From Erythrobacter litoralis HTCC2594 (GTDB lineage Bacteria; Pseudomonadota; Alphaproteobacteria; Sphingomonadales; Sphingomonadaceae), in the NCBI RefSeq assembly GCF_000013005.1, contig NC_007722.1:2988399-3052398 (forward strand): a stretch of 64,000 nucleotides of DNA, written 5' to 3'. The notes below the pieces were generated by a model. The model made no database searches and was not told where the DNA came from. It saw nothing but the letters and a program-made list of their open reading frames with translations. Below are positions 54,001-62,833 of this stretch, in pieces. Each line of letters begins with the position of its first letter. The stretch's first letter is position 1. The position numbers were made by a program, and so were the translations under genes.

Positions 54001-56533
54001 CTTCTCGATCTCGCTTTCCGATATCGATCTCTCGACCGTTGGGAGCGATTCCGATGGCGTTTTCATCGGGGGCGGCGGGTTCGACAGTTCGGTATTCAGC
54101 ACCGACTCGGCAAATCTCACCATCGCGACCCAAGGCGACAATTCGCGTGGCTTCGTCGTCGATCAATTCATCGCCGGGGACGGCAGCACGTCGGTCGGCG
54201 CGATGGATAATATCTCCATCACGACCGAAGGCATGAACGCGCACGGCATGTTGCTCGGCACCAGTCGCGATGGCGCGATGGTGAACAGCAGCACCGCATT
54301 CCAGGGCACGAGCCTCGACATCACCACCCAGGGCGACGGCGCGCGTGGTTTCTACCTCGCCGGGCTGACTGGCGACATGGTCGATTCCGATTACACCGTG
54401 TCGATCACCGAAAGCACGATCGCCACTGCGGGCGACGACGCGATCGGCTTCGAGATCGCGGGCGTGGGCGGGGCCTTCACCGGTTCCGAACTTACGATGG
54501 CGCTGGACGGGATCGACATCGCCACTTCGGGCAGCGGTTCGCATGCCATGGTGATCGGCAACCTGCCAATGTTCGCCGCCGCCGCGAACAGCAATTCCGT
54601 GCTCGCCATAGACATTGCGGACGTGACCACAACCGGCGCCGCCGCACACGGGATCGTGATCGGCAGCGGCTGGGGAACGCCCGGCGCGGCGCAGACCGAC
54701 GCGGGCAACAATATCCCAAGCCGGTTCAACCGCATCCAGGTCTCGGGCGATGTTTCCGCCAGCGGCGCGGGCTCGCATGGGATCGTCACCGACAGCCTGC
54801 TCAACAGCTTCACCGTCGCCGCCGACGGGAGCATCACGGCCGATGGCTTCGCGCTACTCTCGCAAGGCAATGGCGGCGTGGCGCAGTTCACCAATCGCGG
54901 CACCATCACCGGCGATATCCGGCTGGGTGCAGAGAACAGTTCGCTCGTCAGCAGCGGCACGATCACCGGCAATATCGACATGGGCGGTGGCACCAATGCC
55001 ATCACCATCGAAGGGGGCGGCCTACTCAATTCGCAGGATCAGATACTGCTCGGCGATGGCAATGCCATCACGGTGGCGGGCACGCTGGCACCGGGCGGTG
55101 ACGGGCCGATCCAGCTAACGAACATCGGCAGCGAGCTGGTGTTCGAAGCGGGCTCGCAATTCCTCGTCGATATCGACGGCATGGCCACCGACCCTGTTGC
55201 CACAGGCTTCTTCGCATCCGACCGCCTGCTGGTCGATGGCGGCGCGACGATCAACGGTGGCGATGTGGTCGTCTCGACTCTCACCCCCCAGGGCGATTTC
55301 GACCGTACGGCAACCTTCCTGCTCATCGATGCCAGCGGCGGGGTCACCGGCGAATTCACCGGTATCGTGGCAGATCTTCCCTTCCTCGACCTCAATCTCT
55401 CTTACGAGGCAAACCGGGTCATTCTCAATGCAACCCGTGCCGGGCCGGTCGTGCCGTTTGCATCGCTCGGGACCACGCCCAACCAGGTGGCGGTGGGCGC
55501 TGCTTTCGACACGCTTGAGCCTGATGCGACCGGCGATCTGGACACAGTGATCGACCAGTTGATCTTTGCGACCACGACGCAAGCGCTGACCGCGTTCGAC
55601 ACCGCTTCGGGCGAGATCTACGCCTCGTTACTGGCGCAGGCGGTGGGCGACGCCCTTCGCCACGGGCAGCACGGACTGGCACGGGCGCGGATGGCCCGGG
55701 GCTCCGGCTGGGGCATCTGGGGCGGCGCCTCCTTCTCCGACAGTTCCATCGACGCCGACGGCAATGCAGCCGAGGTGCAGCAGGACGATGTCGGCTTCGA
55801 TCTGGGGATCGATTATGTCGGGGCCGAAAATGGCTGGGCGCTGGGCATGGCCGGGGGCATGCGCGACGGCAGCCTGGAGGTTGCCGGGCGGGCCAGCGCG
55901 GCGGACTACGACAGCTGGTATCTCTCTGTCTATGGTCGCTACGGCAGTGGCGGCGCTGGCTTTACCGTCAGCGGGGCGCTTACCTGGTCGCAGACCGATG
56001 CGGCGGTCGAACGCGCCATCACCGTCAACACGCTGCAGCGTACGGCGCTTGGTGATGCCGAGATCGACGCGCTGACGGCCTCGGCGGAAGTGCGATACGG
56101 CTGGGGCACAGGCGGTGGCTGGGCCTTCGGCCCGCTGGCGTCGCTCCACCATGGCGATGCCGACCTGTCGCTGGTTGATGAAACCGGGGCCGGTAGCCTC
56201 TCGCTGCGCGCTGCCGATGCATCGGACCAGCAAACCACCTTCGGCGGAGGCCTGTTCGCCAACTGGCAGGGCTCACGCGGTTCGTTCGACCTGTCGGCGC
56301 AGTATGTCGACGCTGCGAACAACACCGTCGGTACCCGGCTTGCCTTCGGCGACGGTGCGAATGCGCCCTTCACCGTGCTGGCCCCGGAAACCGATGGTGC
56401 GGGCTTACTCGGCGCAATGTCCGGCAACCTCGATCTTGGATCGGGCTGGACACTGAGCGCCGAGACCCGCGCACTGTTCAGGACCGACCGCGACGACATC
56501 TCCGGCAGCATCAGCATCGGCTGGCGTTTCTGA
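51077..56533 (+). CDS. Giant autotransporter 1 with a regular TxGDxA repeat passenger
   Basis: 1818-aa type Va autotransporter. The signal peptide (1-34) ends at TAHAQQ. A Cys-bearing start (CPIVTGEAICEGDLEDGI) precedes a long beta-helical passenger. Residues about 670-1235 hold some 18 degenerate repeats of the pattern T/S-T-x-G-D-x-A/S-x-G. A linker FATTTQALTAFDTASGEIYA (also in autotransporter 2) leads to the barrel domain (about 1540-1818), ending in the outer-membrane signature SGSISIGWRF. I chose ATG 51077 for the leader; the frame is open upstream over the sigma gene but antisense to it. Surface adhesin role is inferred. Confidence 0.88.
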   Translation: MAFTASLRRSHHSKFLLSASLAALTVGWSGTAHAQQTTPGVSPNCPIVTGEAICEGDLEDGISSTPATPAFDTLIVRNPNGPIAPPGYFAIGVVKNDSDITINIADDVVINVFDDPNIAGVAQGLIAIVDQGFDLIIDTSATITADGNGSFGLGIEALVSNGDGNLFLTNDGDISTFTSFESAIAIQGRQQNSTGILSITNNGDLSATSGGTGERSLVTAGILARHDNGGSDIAVTNGGTITVSATTVDTDFNGVAAGIVSNSFVGANTTGILNAGAITSTGQAVHGIVGFTSNDSATETARLSIANQTGGTLSIDGADNYGILAQSAGTSVDTTVDNSAEITMANGANSNGIFVLSRATESRLSLNNRADVSGAGTLLRGLGVSTFGAPAGGTYDMLIFNEGDIALDAPAALGMTVFATREDTVEADVVNTGDLDLSNTTSPGSIGISVNLNAVDASAGGAVGSSSARIVNRGDIAMGAGRGIFVVADDIAVTNFGSITTTGAMSDGIVADASTAVGWQVTVAETGSVVTSGAGSVGIRISGVSEDYVEAQIQEATAATTVQKARMADQAMNAITQFITSSAPGNGGIASASGVQRPLNVPGTGVFVPAATGNVVVNGTVRSDGGAGAILGDSALSVAVRNADAVIATTGNDAPAISATTSIQLIGLEGLTLTTTGDNASLVQLNGGGLGTPGDSAAFVALNDLTASTMGDGSTAFVLDSGGGQSVANFASNNFADPGAGATISTMGDNAHGVQFVTPDGGSTFAGEVEFTQLSTAGDGSLGFNIDAGGNSSANLALLDSTVTTGGANSDAIRLGIGGGSDVLLLVQRSTVSTTGDGSDAIDIPQIANSSIGNGVIIGSDISTESDNARAFVHGELGGDTSSRTAFIADSTFTTQGDGSTALLFGAYGNTSSSTTSIFDTVITTAGSNARGIDHGLGGDGSANEITIENSSVTTTGATNSGAMIFEGTVDNGSAFSISLSDIDLSTVGSDSDGVFIGGGGFDSSVFSTDSANLTIATQGDNSRGFVVDQFIAGDGSTSVGAMDNISITTEGMNAHGMLLGTSRDGAMVNSSTAFQGTSLDITTQGDGARGFYLAGLTGDMVDSDYTVSITESTIATAGDDAIGFEIAGVGGAFTGSELTMALDGIDIATSGSGSHAMVIGNLPMFAAAANSNSVLAIDIADVTTTGAAAHGIVIGSGWGTPGAAQTDAGNNIPSRFNRIQVSGDVSASGAGSHGIVTDSLLNSFTVAADGSITADGFALLSQGNGGVAQFTNRGTITGDIRLGAENSSLVSSGTITGNIDMGGGTNAITIEGGGLLNSQDQILLGDGNAITVAGTLAPGGDGPIQLTNIGSELVFEAGSQFLVDIDGMATDPVATGFFASDRLLVDGGATINGGDVVVSTLTPQGDFDRTATFLLIDASGGVTGEFTGIVADLPFLDLNLSYEANRVILNATRAGPVVPFASLGTTPNQVAVGAAFDTLEPDATGDLDTVIDQLIFATTTQALTAFDTASGEIYASLLAQAVGDALRHGQHGLARARMARGSGWGIWGGASFSDSSIDADGNAAEVQQDDVGFDLGIDYVGAENGWALGMAGGMRDGSLEVAGRASAADYDSWYLSVYGRYGSGGAGFTVSGALTWSQTDAAVERAITVNTLQRTALGDAEIDALTASAEVRYGWGTGGGWAFGPLASLHHGDADLSLVDETGAGSLSLRAADASDQQTTFGGGLFANWQGSRGSFDLSAQYVDAANNTVGTRLAFGDGANAPFTVLAPETDGAGLLGAMSGNLDLGSGWTLSAETRALFRTDRDDISGSISIGWRF

Positions 56534-56578
56534 ACGCCTGACGGCGCATTTTCCCGATTTTGAGGAAGGCAGACTGGC

Positions 56579-59500
56579 ATGACACACTCTCGCAAGCGGA
56601 TGACCATCGGCAAGAGCAAGCTCCTGCTAGGCAGCGGCGTCGGAGCCTTGGCGCTGGGGCTGGCGCATCCCGCGCTGGCACAGGTCGAACCCGGCGATCC
56701 GCAATGTGAGATAGAGGGCGAGCGGGTCTTTTGCGAAGGCGATCTTTCGCCCGGCGTCGAGGTTGACGATGCAGACGGTGTGTCCGAGCTGTTCCTGCGT
56801 CCGCTCGACAATGACATCGCACCACCCGCCGATCGGGACGGGATTTCATTCGTGCGCACCGACGGGCCGATCAGGATCGGCTTCGTGGCTCCCGACTTCG
56901 TCAACATCATCGCGACCGGGTCGGGCCATGGCATCTTCGCATCGACCAGTGAAACCATGCTGATCGAACATACCCGGGGAATCGAGGCGCAAGGCACCGG
57001 CTCGGGCATTCGCGCCATCCTCAATTCCGGCAGCAGCAACGCGGCGCGGCGTCTGGTGGCCATCCGGAACCGGAGTTCAACCATCGCAACCTCGGGCAGC
57101 GCAGCAGACATCTGGGTCACGTCCAACATTGCCGACGCGAACGACCTGGTCGATGTCCGCGTTATCGACGACAGCGGCTTCGCTACCCGCGGTTTGTCGA
57201 GCGATGCCGACGGAATACGGGTGGAAACACTGCTCGACGCAGGGGCAGACCCTGCGCTTCTGGGGCAGTCCACGGCCTTCGTCTTTATCGGGCAGCGCAC
57301 GACACCGCGAAGCTACACCAATGGCGCGGCCGGAATCCGGTTTCTTAGCGCAACAACCAATACGGTCCGTGTCGACGGCGATCTGGGCGGGCCGCTGTCC
57401 ATTGTCGGCGGGGCCGGAACGGATACGGTTATCAATAATGGTTTTATCATCGGCTCGGTCGATCTGGGAGCCGGTGACGACACCTACATACTCGAATCCG
57501 GTGGGCGGCAGTCCAGCGGCTCGTCCGTAACCATCCAGGGTGGCGACGGCACGGACAGTTTCATCCTGGGCGGCAACGGCAACGATAATCGCGAAGGCAA
57601 CCGGAACAACTCGAACACGTTCTTTCTCAATCGGCTCGACCCGCTTTCAGGCGCATTCGGTGCGTTCTCCGGGTTCGAGCGGGTTGCCAAGGACGGCTAT
57701 TCAAGCTGGGCGTTATCAGGGTCGCTCAACCGGGCTCTCGATTTCGATGTGCGGCTCGGGGTGTTGCTGGCCAATGCGACATCGCCCACGCTCGCTGTCA
57801 ATGTTCTTCCCCGTGGCACATTGTCCGGCAACGGCGTGGTCGGATCGGTCGATGCCAGCGGGATCCTGTCACCGGGCAACAGCTTTCCGGCGGGCAGTGG
57901 GTTCGGCATCGCGAGGCTGACAACGGGTAACCTGATACTTCGCGCCGGATCGACCCTGGAGATCGAGGTCGACGACGCCGGACGAAGTGATGTCATCGTT
58001 GTCAATGGATCGGTCACGCTGGAGGGTGGCACCCTTGCGGTCGTCGAACTGACCCGCGACGGCTTCCTCGGCAGCGACCCGTTTCGCTATATCATCATCG
58101 AAAATGACGGCACCGACGCGATTTCCGGCAGTTTCGGCACGATCGTCAACGATTTCGCGTTCCTCACGCCGACCGTCTCCTACACCAGCGGCGATGGCAA
58201 TGATGTCCAGCTGGTGCTCACTCCCAACAATGCGCCGCGCACTGGCGTGCAGCTGCGCGGTTGTGCCGGGAGCGGTAGCGAGCTGAGCTGCAGTGGCGAC
58301 CTGGCCCGCGGTGTCCGCCTGACCGACGCCGACGGGATCGATTCGATATCGATCACCGGGCTTACGCGCGCCGTCACACCGGATTCGCTATCCTCCGGCT
58401 TTTCCATCACGCGCCACAGTGGCCCGATCACAATCACGACCGACGCGAGCCCACACGAAGTCGTTGTCCGGGGGCGGCTCGGAAGGATCGCCAATGGCAT
58501 CGGTGCCGAGACATCCGGCAGCCAGGTCCGGATCAGCAACGCGCTCGACATTCGCGGTGTCGAGACGACCGGGTTCAGCGGGATCTCCGTCATCAACAAT
58601 CGTGGTGACGACCCCGCCGCGCGAGCCAATGTGAACATCGTCAATACCGGCGACATCACCTTCAATCAGCCCGGCTCCGGTTCCGGTGTCGTGGCGAGAG
58701 CCATTTCAGTGGTCACCGATGGCCCGGGCGAATTCTCTATCGTCAACAGCGGCGATCTGACGCAGATCGACGAATGTCCTTCGGTTACCTGCAATGCCGA
58801 GATGATCCAGTTCGAGGTTTTTCGCGATTTCCTCGACAACGATTTCGAGCAGACCGATGGTCCGATCAATCTTTCGATCATCAATGACGGCACCATCACG
58901 GTGTCGTCCGGTTTCGCCATCAACGTTACCGGTGTAGGCGGCGGCGACTCAACGGCGGCCCGACCGATTTACGAAAACATCGAGATCATCAACCGGGGCG
59001 ACATCCTCCCGGTGTTGTCGAATGGCGAAATCGTGGCCAACCAGGTGGCCGCCGATGGCATCTACGTCCGCGGGGGGCTGACGTCGGCCAGTGGGACCTT
59101 CCTTGTCCGCAACGAAGGCGATATTATCGACACCGGCGACGGGATCGATGTCATCGGCGGCAATGTGGGTACCTACCGCCTTGAGAACACCGGTCGTATT
59201 ACCGCGTCCGACAATGGCATCGAAATCCAGGCCGGTGATGTCGATCGAAGCGTTCTGCTCGAATTCCCGACAGTCGAACTGATCAACAGCGGCGACGTCG
59301 ATGCGACCAGGGAGTTCGGCTTCAACCGGGTGGACGGCAGCGGCGGTATTCTCGCCGGACGGACCCAGCACAGGATCGAAAACAGCGGCAACATCACCGC
59401 GTCCGCCGGGGCCATCGTCAGCGCCGATGTCAATGACGACGACAGCCAGTTCCTCAACGCCTTCAATCCGTTCTACCGGAGCTCGGTGCTCAACACCGGT

Positions 59501-62059
59501 TCGGCGCGTTCGCTGAACTTCTGGGGTCTGATAGGGGTCTATTCGGGCTCCGGCACGGTAGAAAATCGCGGCACGATCACCACCGACGGCGAGGATCAGG
59601 CTGCGCTCTATGTCGAAAGCCTGACGGCGGTCGATGTTAACAACAGCGGTGAGGTCTTCACCGCCGCGCGCGGTTCGGATGCCGTGGCCCTGCGCGAGAT
59701 TTCGATTGTCAGGGATGAACAGCTGGGCATGATCGAATTCGATCGTGCGCTCGATCTCCAGGGCAGCCTGTCATTCACGAACTCAGGCACGGTGACCGCC
59801 AGCGGTGTCGATGGTGACGGGGTCGATGTCCAGACCGCGTTTTTCGACACCGTCCTTAATTGCAATCCCGACAACGAGGCCGATAGCTACTTCTTTCTCT
59901 GCCGTCCCGAAAGCACCTTCAACGAGGAGTATGACCCCACCACGAGCGTGGTGAACGAAGCCGGAGGAACGATCACCGGCGGCTCCGGATCGGGCGCAGG
60001 CGTCCGCTTCACCGGTCCGGGCACGCACACGCTGGACAACAGCGGGACCATTACCGCAGCATCCGGACGCGCGGTCGTTGGCGGCGAAGGCAGGGAAACG
60101 GTGACCAATGCCGGCACCATCATCGGGACCGTCCTACTCGGTGCCGGGGCGGACGCATTCGTCCTCGCTCCGATCGGCAATTTGCCGGACATTGACGGGG
60201 GTGACGGCACAGACGTGTTCGCGCTCGGCGGCGGCGGGTCCGGCACCTTCGATGGCAGCACCTTCGACGGCAACTCGTTCGAACGCTTTGAGAAGCGCGG
60301 TTCGAGCAACTGGAACCTGGTCGGAACGCCCTCGGCACTGTTTCCCGTGATCGGCACGCTGCGCGGCGGTGTTCTACGCGTCAACGGCAGCTATGGAGCG
60401 CTCGATTTGACCGTGCGCGCCGGAGCCACGCTTGGGGGCACCGGCACTGTCGGTAACGTCACCAGCACCGGCGGCACCGTCGCGCCGGGAAATTCGATCG
60501 GTACGTTCACATTGAATGGAGATCTCGTCCTCGATGCGGCTTCGATTTTTCAGGTCGAGGTCGATGATGTGGGCAATGGCGATCTGTTGATCGTCAATGG
60601 AGCCGTGACGCTGGGTGGCGCAACACTCGATGTTGTCGAAATCGGCACTTTCGGCGGTAGCGACCCGTTCAACTACATTATCATCGACAACGATGCGACC
60701 GATGCCGTGGACGGCACCTTCGGCACTGTTGAAAACGATTTTGCCTTCCTTGATGCCATGGTCAGCTACACTGCGGGCGACGGCAATGATGTGGGCCTGA
60801 CCCTGACGCCTACCGGCACTGCACCACCTCCCCCCCCGCCGCCGCCGCCACCACCACCTCCTCCGCCGCCACCACCTCCTCCGCCACCGCCGCCACCTCC
60901 TCCACCTCCGCCGCCGACGCCTCCTCCGGCGCCTCCGCCACCTCCGCCGCCTCCGCCCCCGATCTCGTCGGGGACGGGCTTGTTCCCGACGGTCGCGACG
61001 ACCTTCAACCAGACCAATGCGGCGATCCGGCTGGACAATCTCGATCTTGCCGACAGCGATGCCAACGATGTCTACAAGGCGTTGCTGTTTGCCACGACGC
61101 CGCAGGCGCTCACCGCCTTCGATACCGCGTCAGGCGAGATCTATGCCTCGCTGCTAGCCGGCCAGGCGGAGGTGGGGCTGGGCCGGACGCGCGGGCTGCT
61201 GGCGCGCGCCAACGAACAGGCCGGTGAGGGCTGGGGGATCTGGGGCGGCGTTCATGGCCGCGACGGATCGATCGACGGCGACGGCAATGCCGCCGAGTTC
61301 GATTACGACGGCTTCGGCTTCGACCTCGGGGTCGACTATCGCGGGTACGGCGATGGCTGGGCGGTCGGCGTCAGCGCGGCATGGGACGATGGCAGCAGCG
61401 ACCTGCCCGGTCGCACCAGCAGCGCCGACAGCGAAGGCTGGTCGCTCGGCGGCTATGCCCGCTACGGCAGCGGCAATGCCGGGATCACCGCAAGCGTGGC
61501 GCTCGACTACTCCGAGCGCGAGGCGGACGTGAGGCGCAATATCACCGTGGTCGGGCTATCGCGCACCGCCACCGGCATCGCCGACTACGACAGCCTCTCG
61601 CTCGCGGGCGAGCTGCGCTATGGCGTGGCGACAGGCGGGGGCGGCTGGGCGTTCGGCCCGATCGTCTCGCTCGCGCACAGCTCGGCCGACTTCGAGGGTG
61701 TGGCGGAACTGGGCGCGGGCGCGCTCAACCTGTCGGGTGCGGGCGACGACTTCGACCTCATCCGCTATGGCGGGGGCCTGTTCGCCAACCGCCAAGGGGG
61801 AAGCAGCGGGTTCGACTTCGCGGCGCAATACGTGACAGGCAGTGCCGAGTTCGCGCAGGTCACGCTGACGCTCGACGGCGCGCCCGGCGTCGCCCGCCCG
61901 GTTCGCTCGCCACTGGCCGACGGGGACGGCGCGCTGCTGGCCGCATCGGGTTTCTGGAAAATCGGCGGCGGTTGGACGATATCTGCCGAGACACGGGCCG
62001 TTCTGGGCAGCGACCAGAGCGAGGTCGCAGGCAGTCTGACTGCCGGGTGGCGGTTCTAA
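56579..62059 (+). CDS. Giant autotransporter 2 with duplicated passenger and polyproline linker
   Basis: 1826-aa type Va autotransporter, 45 bases after autotransporter 1, with GAGGAAGG before ATG 56579. The signal peptide (1-34) ends at ALAQV. The passenger has two tandem modules: residues about 40-555 and about 558-1412. Each begins with a Cys pair and GDL-x2-GV-x4-DADG and ends with YIII-x-ND, NDFAFL and GDGNDV-x-L-x-LTP. A run of about 44 prolines in 46 residues (about 1416-1461) precedes the FATTPQALTAFDTASGEIYA linker. The barrel (about 1550-1826) ends in AGWRF. Confidence 0.88.
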   Translation: MTHSRKRMTIGKSKLLLGSGVGALALGLAHPALAQVEPGDPQCEIEGERVFCEGDLSPGVEVDDADGVSELFLRPLDNDIAPPADRDGISFVRTDGPIRIGFVAPDFVNIIATGSGHGIFASTSETMLIEHTRGIEAQGTGSGIRAILNSGSSNAARRLVAIRNRSSTIATSGSAADIWVTSNIADANDLVDVRVIDDSGFATRGLSSDADGIRVETLLDAGADPALLGQSTAFVFIGQRTTPRSYTNGAAGIRFLSATTNTVRVDGDLGGPLSIVGGAGTDTVINNGFIIGSVDLGAGDDTYILESGGRQSSGSSVTIQGGDGTDSFILGGNGNDNREGNRNNSNTFFLNRLDPLSGAFGAFSGFERVAKDGYSSWALSGSLNRALDFDVRLGVLLANATSPTLAVNVLPRGTLSGNGVVGSVDASGILSPGNSFPAGSGFGIARLTTGNLILRAGSTLEIEVDDAGRSDVIVVNGSVTLEGGTLAVVELTRDGFLGSDPFRYIIIENDGTDAISGSFGTIVNDFAFLTPTVSYTSGDGNDVQLVLTPNNAPRTGVQLRGCAGSGSELSCSGDLARGVRLTDADGIDSISITGLTRAVTPDSLSSGFSITRHSGPITITTDASPHEVVVRGRLGRIANGIGAETSGSQVRISNALDIRGVETTGFSGISVINNRGDDPAARANVNIVNTGDITFNQPGSGSGVVARAISVVTDGPGEFSIVNSGDLTQIDECPSVTCNAEMIQFEVFRDFLDNDFEQTDGPINLSIINDGTITVSSGFAINVTGVGGGDSTAARPIYENIEIINRGDILPVLSNGEIVANQVAADGIYVRGGLTSASGTFLVRNEGDIIDTGDGIDVIGGNVGTYRLENTGRITASDNGIEIQAGDVDRSVLLEFPTVELINSGDVDATREFGFNRVDGSGGILAGRTQHRIENSGNITASAGAIVSADVNDDDSQFLNAFNPFYRSSVLNTGSARSLNFWGLIGVYSGSGTVENRGTITTDGEDQAALYVESLTAVDVNNSGEVFTAARGSDAVALREISIVRDEQLGMIEFDRALDLQGSLSFTNSGTVTASGVDGDGVDVQTAFFDTVLNCNPDNEADSYFFLCRPESTFNEEYDPTTSVVNEAGGTITGGSGSGAGVRFTGPGTHTLDNSGTITAASGRAVVGGEGRETVTNAGTIIGTVLLGAGADAFVLAPIGNLPDIDGGDGTDVFALGGGGSGTFDGSTFDGNSFERFEKRGSSNWNLVGTPSALFPVIGTLRGGVLRVNGSYGALDLTVRAGATLGGTGTVGNVTSTGGTVAPGNSIGTFTLNGDLVLDAASIFQVEVDDVGNGDLLIVNGAVTLGGATLDVVEIGTFGGSDPFNYIIIDNDATDAVDGTFGTVENDFAFLDAMVSYTAGDGNDVGLTLTPTGTAPPPPPPPPPPPPPPPPPPPPPPPPPPPPPPPTPPPAPPPPPPPPPPISSGTGLFPTVATTFNQTNAAIRLDNLDLADSDANDVYKALLFATTPQALTAFDTASGEIYASLLAGQAEVGLGRTRGLLARANEQAGEGWGIWGGVHGRDGSIDGDGNAAEFDYDGFGFDLGVDYRGYGDGWAVGVSAAWDDGSSDLPGRTSSADSEGWSLGGYARYGSGNAGITASVALDYSEREADVRRNITVVGLSRTATGIADYDSLSLAGELRYGVATGGGGWAFGPIVSLAHSSADFEGVAELGAGALNLSGAGDDFDLIRYGGGLFANRQGGSSGFDFAAQYVTGSAEFAQVTLTLDGAPGVARPVRSPLADGDGALLAASGFWKIGGGWTISAETRAVLGSDQSEVAGSLTAGWRF

Positions 62060-62833
62060 GACCATGGTACCATCCCCCAAGTCTCGGCGAAAGTCGGCTT
62101 AGCGCGCTTCATCATGCCCTTTGGGGCAACAGCAGAAAAATTTGGTTTGCTCCGATCATCCTTAAGCGGCGGTTTTCAGGGGCCATGCCTCTGCACGCGA
62201 ACGTCCGGAGTTGGGGCGCATAGCGGTCATTGGGGTTTCGGGCCTCGTGCAGTTTGCGCGTGGCCGAGATACTGTTCTATATCAGGTGGTTATGGCGCCG
62301 AACCTGAGTTAAGTGCGCCGTTCTGCAAGCCTTTCGACGAACCCGTACAATTTAGATCAATCAGAACAGCAGCTTAAGTCGATAGCGCGATGCTTCTTCT
62401 GGCTCCAGACACCCTTTCGAGGGTGTCGGTGCATCTTCAGTCAGCACCGGGATCAGAAGCGAAAAGCGCGGGTGTGCTCTTGGGCGATGAACTAGTTTCA
62501 GATGTAGTCGTACACCAGCTCGGAGGTCGCGCTGGTGATGCGAATCACCGTGAAGACGGGCTTGTTAGATAAGAGCTTGTGCCGGGCCTTCATGCCGCGT
62601 GAGATTTTACCATAGTGGCCACAAAGCGCATCGACAGCCGCCAGTATTTCTTTGCGACCTTTTGCTGGTCAAGCTTTTGACCGTTGCCGCGCTCATTCTC
62701 TGGCCTAGATTTTTTTAACGCCCTTTAAAGCCATTTCCTCTTCCGGTGAGAGCGGTCTTTCGCGGGAGCAATGGTGCGACGCGTCGCTCATCTCGACGAT
62801 GATCGAATACGCCCGTCCAAGCCGGGAAGTGGC
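62060..62833. other. Intergenic region between convergent surface-protein genes
   Basis: 774 bases with no full gene. GACACCCT (62408-62415) and AGGGTGTC (62420-62427) form a perfect 8-bp stem with a TTCG tetraloop. On the minus strand a short frame ending at 62498 reads SRGMKARHKLLSNKPVFTVI, then RITSATSELVYDYI. It is open back to about 62660 with no good start, so it may be the tail of a lost gene. Unrecognised. Confidence 0.4.

Noticed and set aside
60766..61065. Glycine-rich frame antisense to the polyproline codons
   Set aside because: Poly-Gly is simply the reverse complement of the CCN run in the autotransporter gene.
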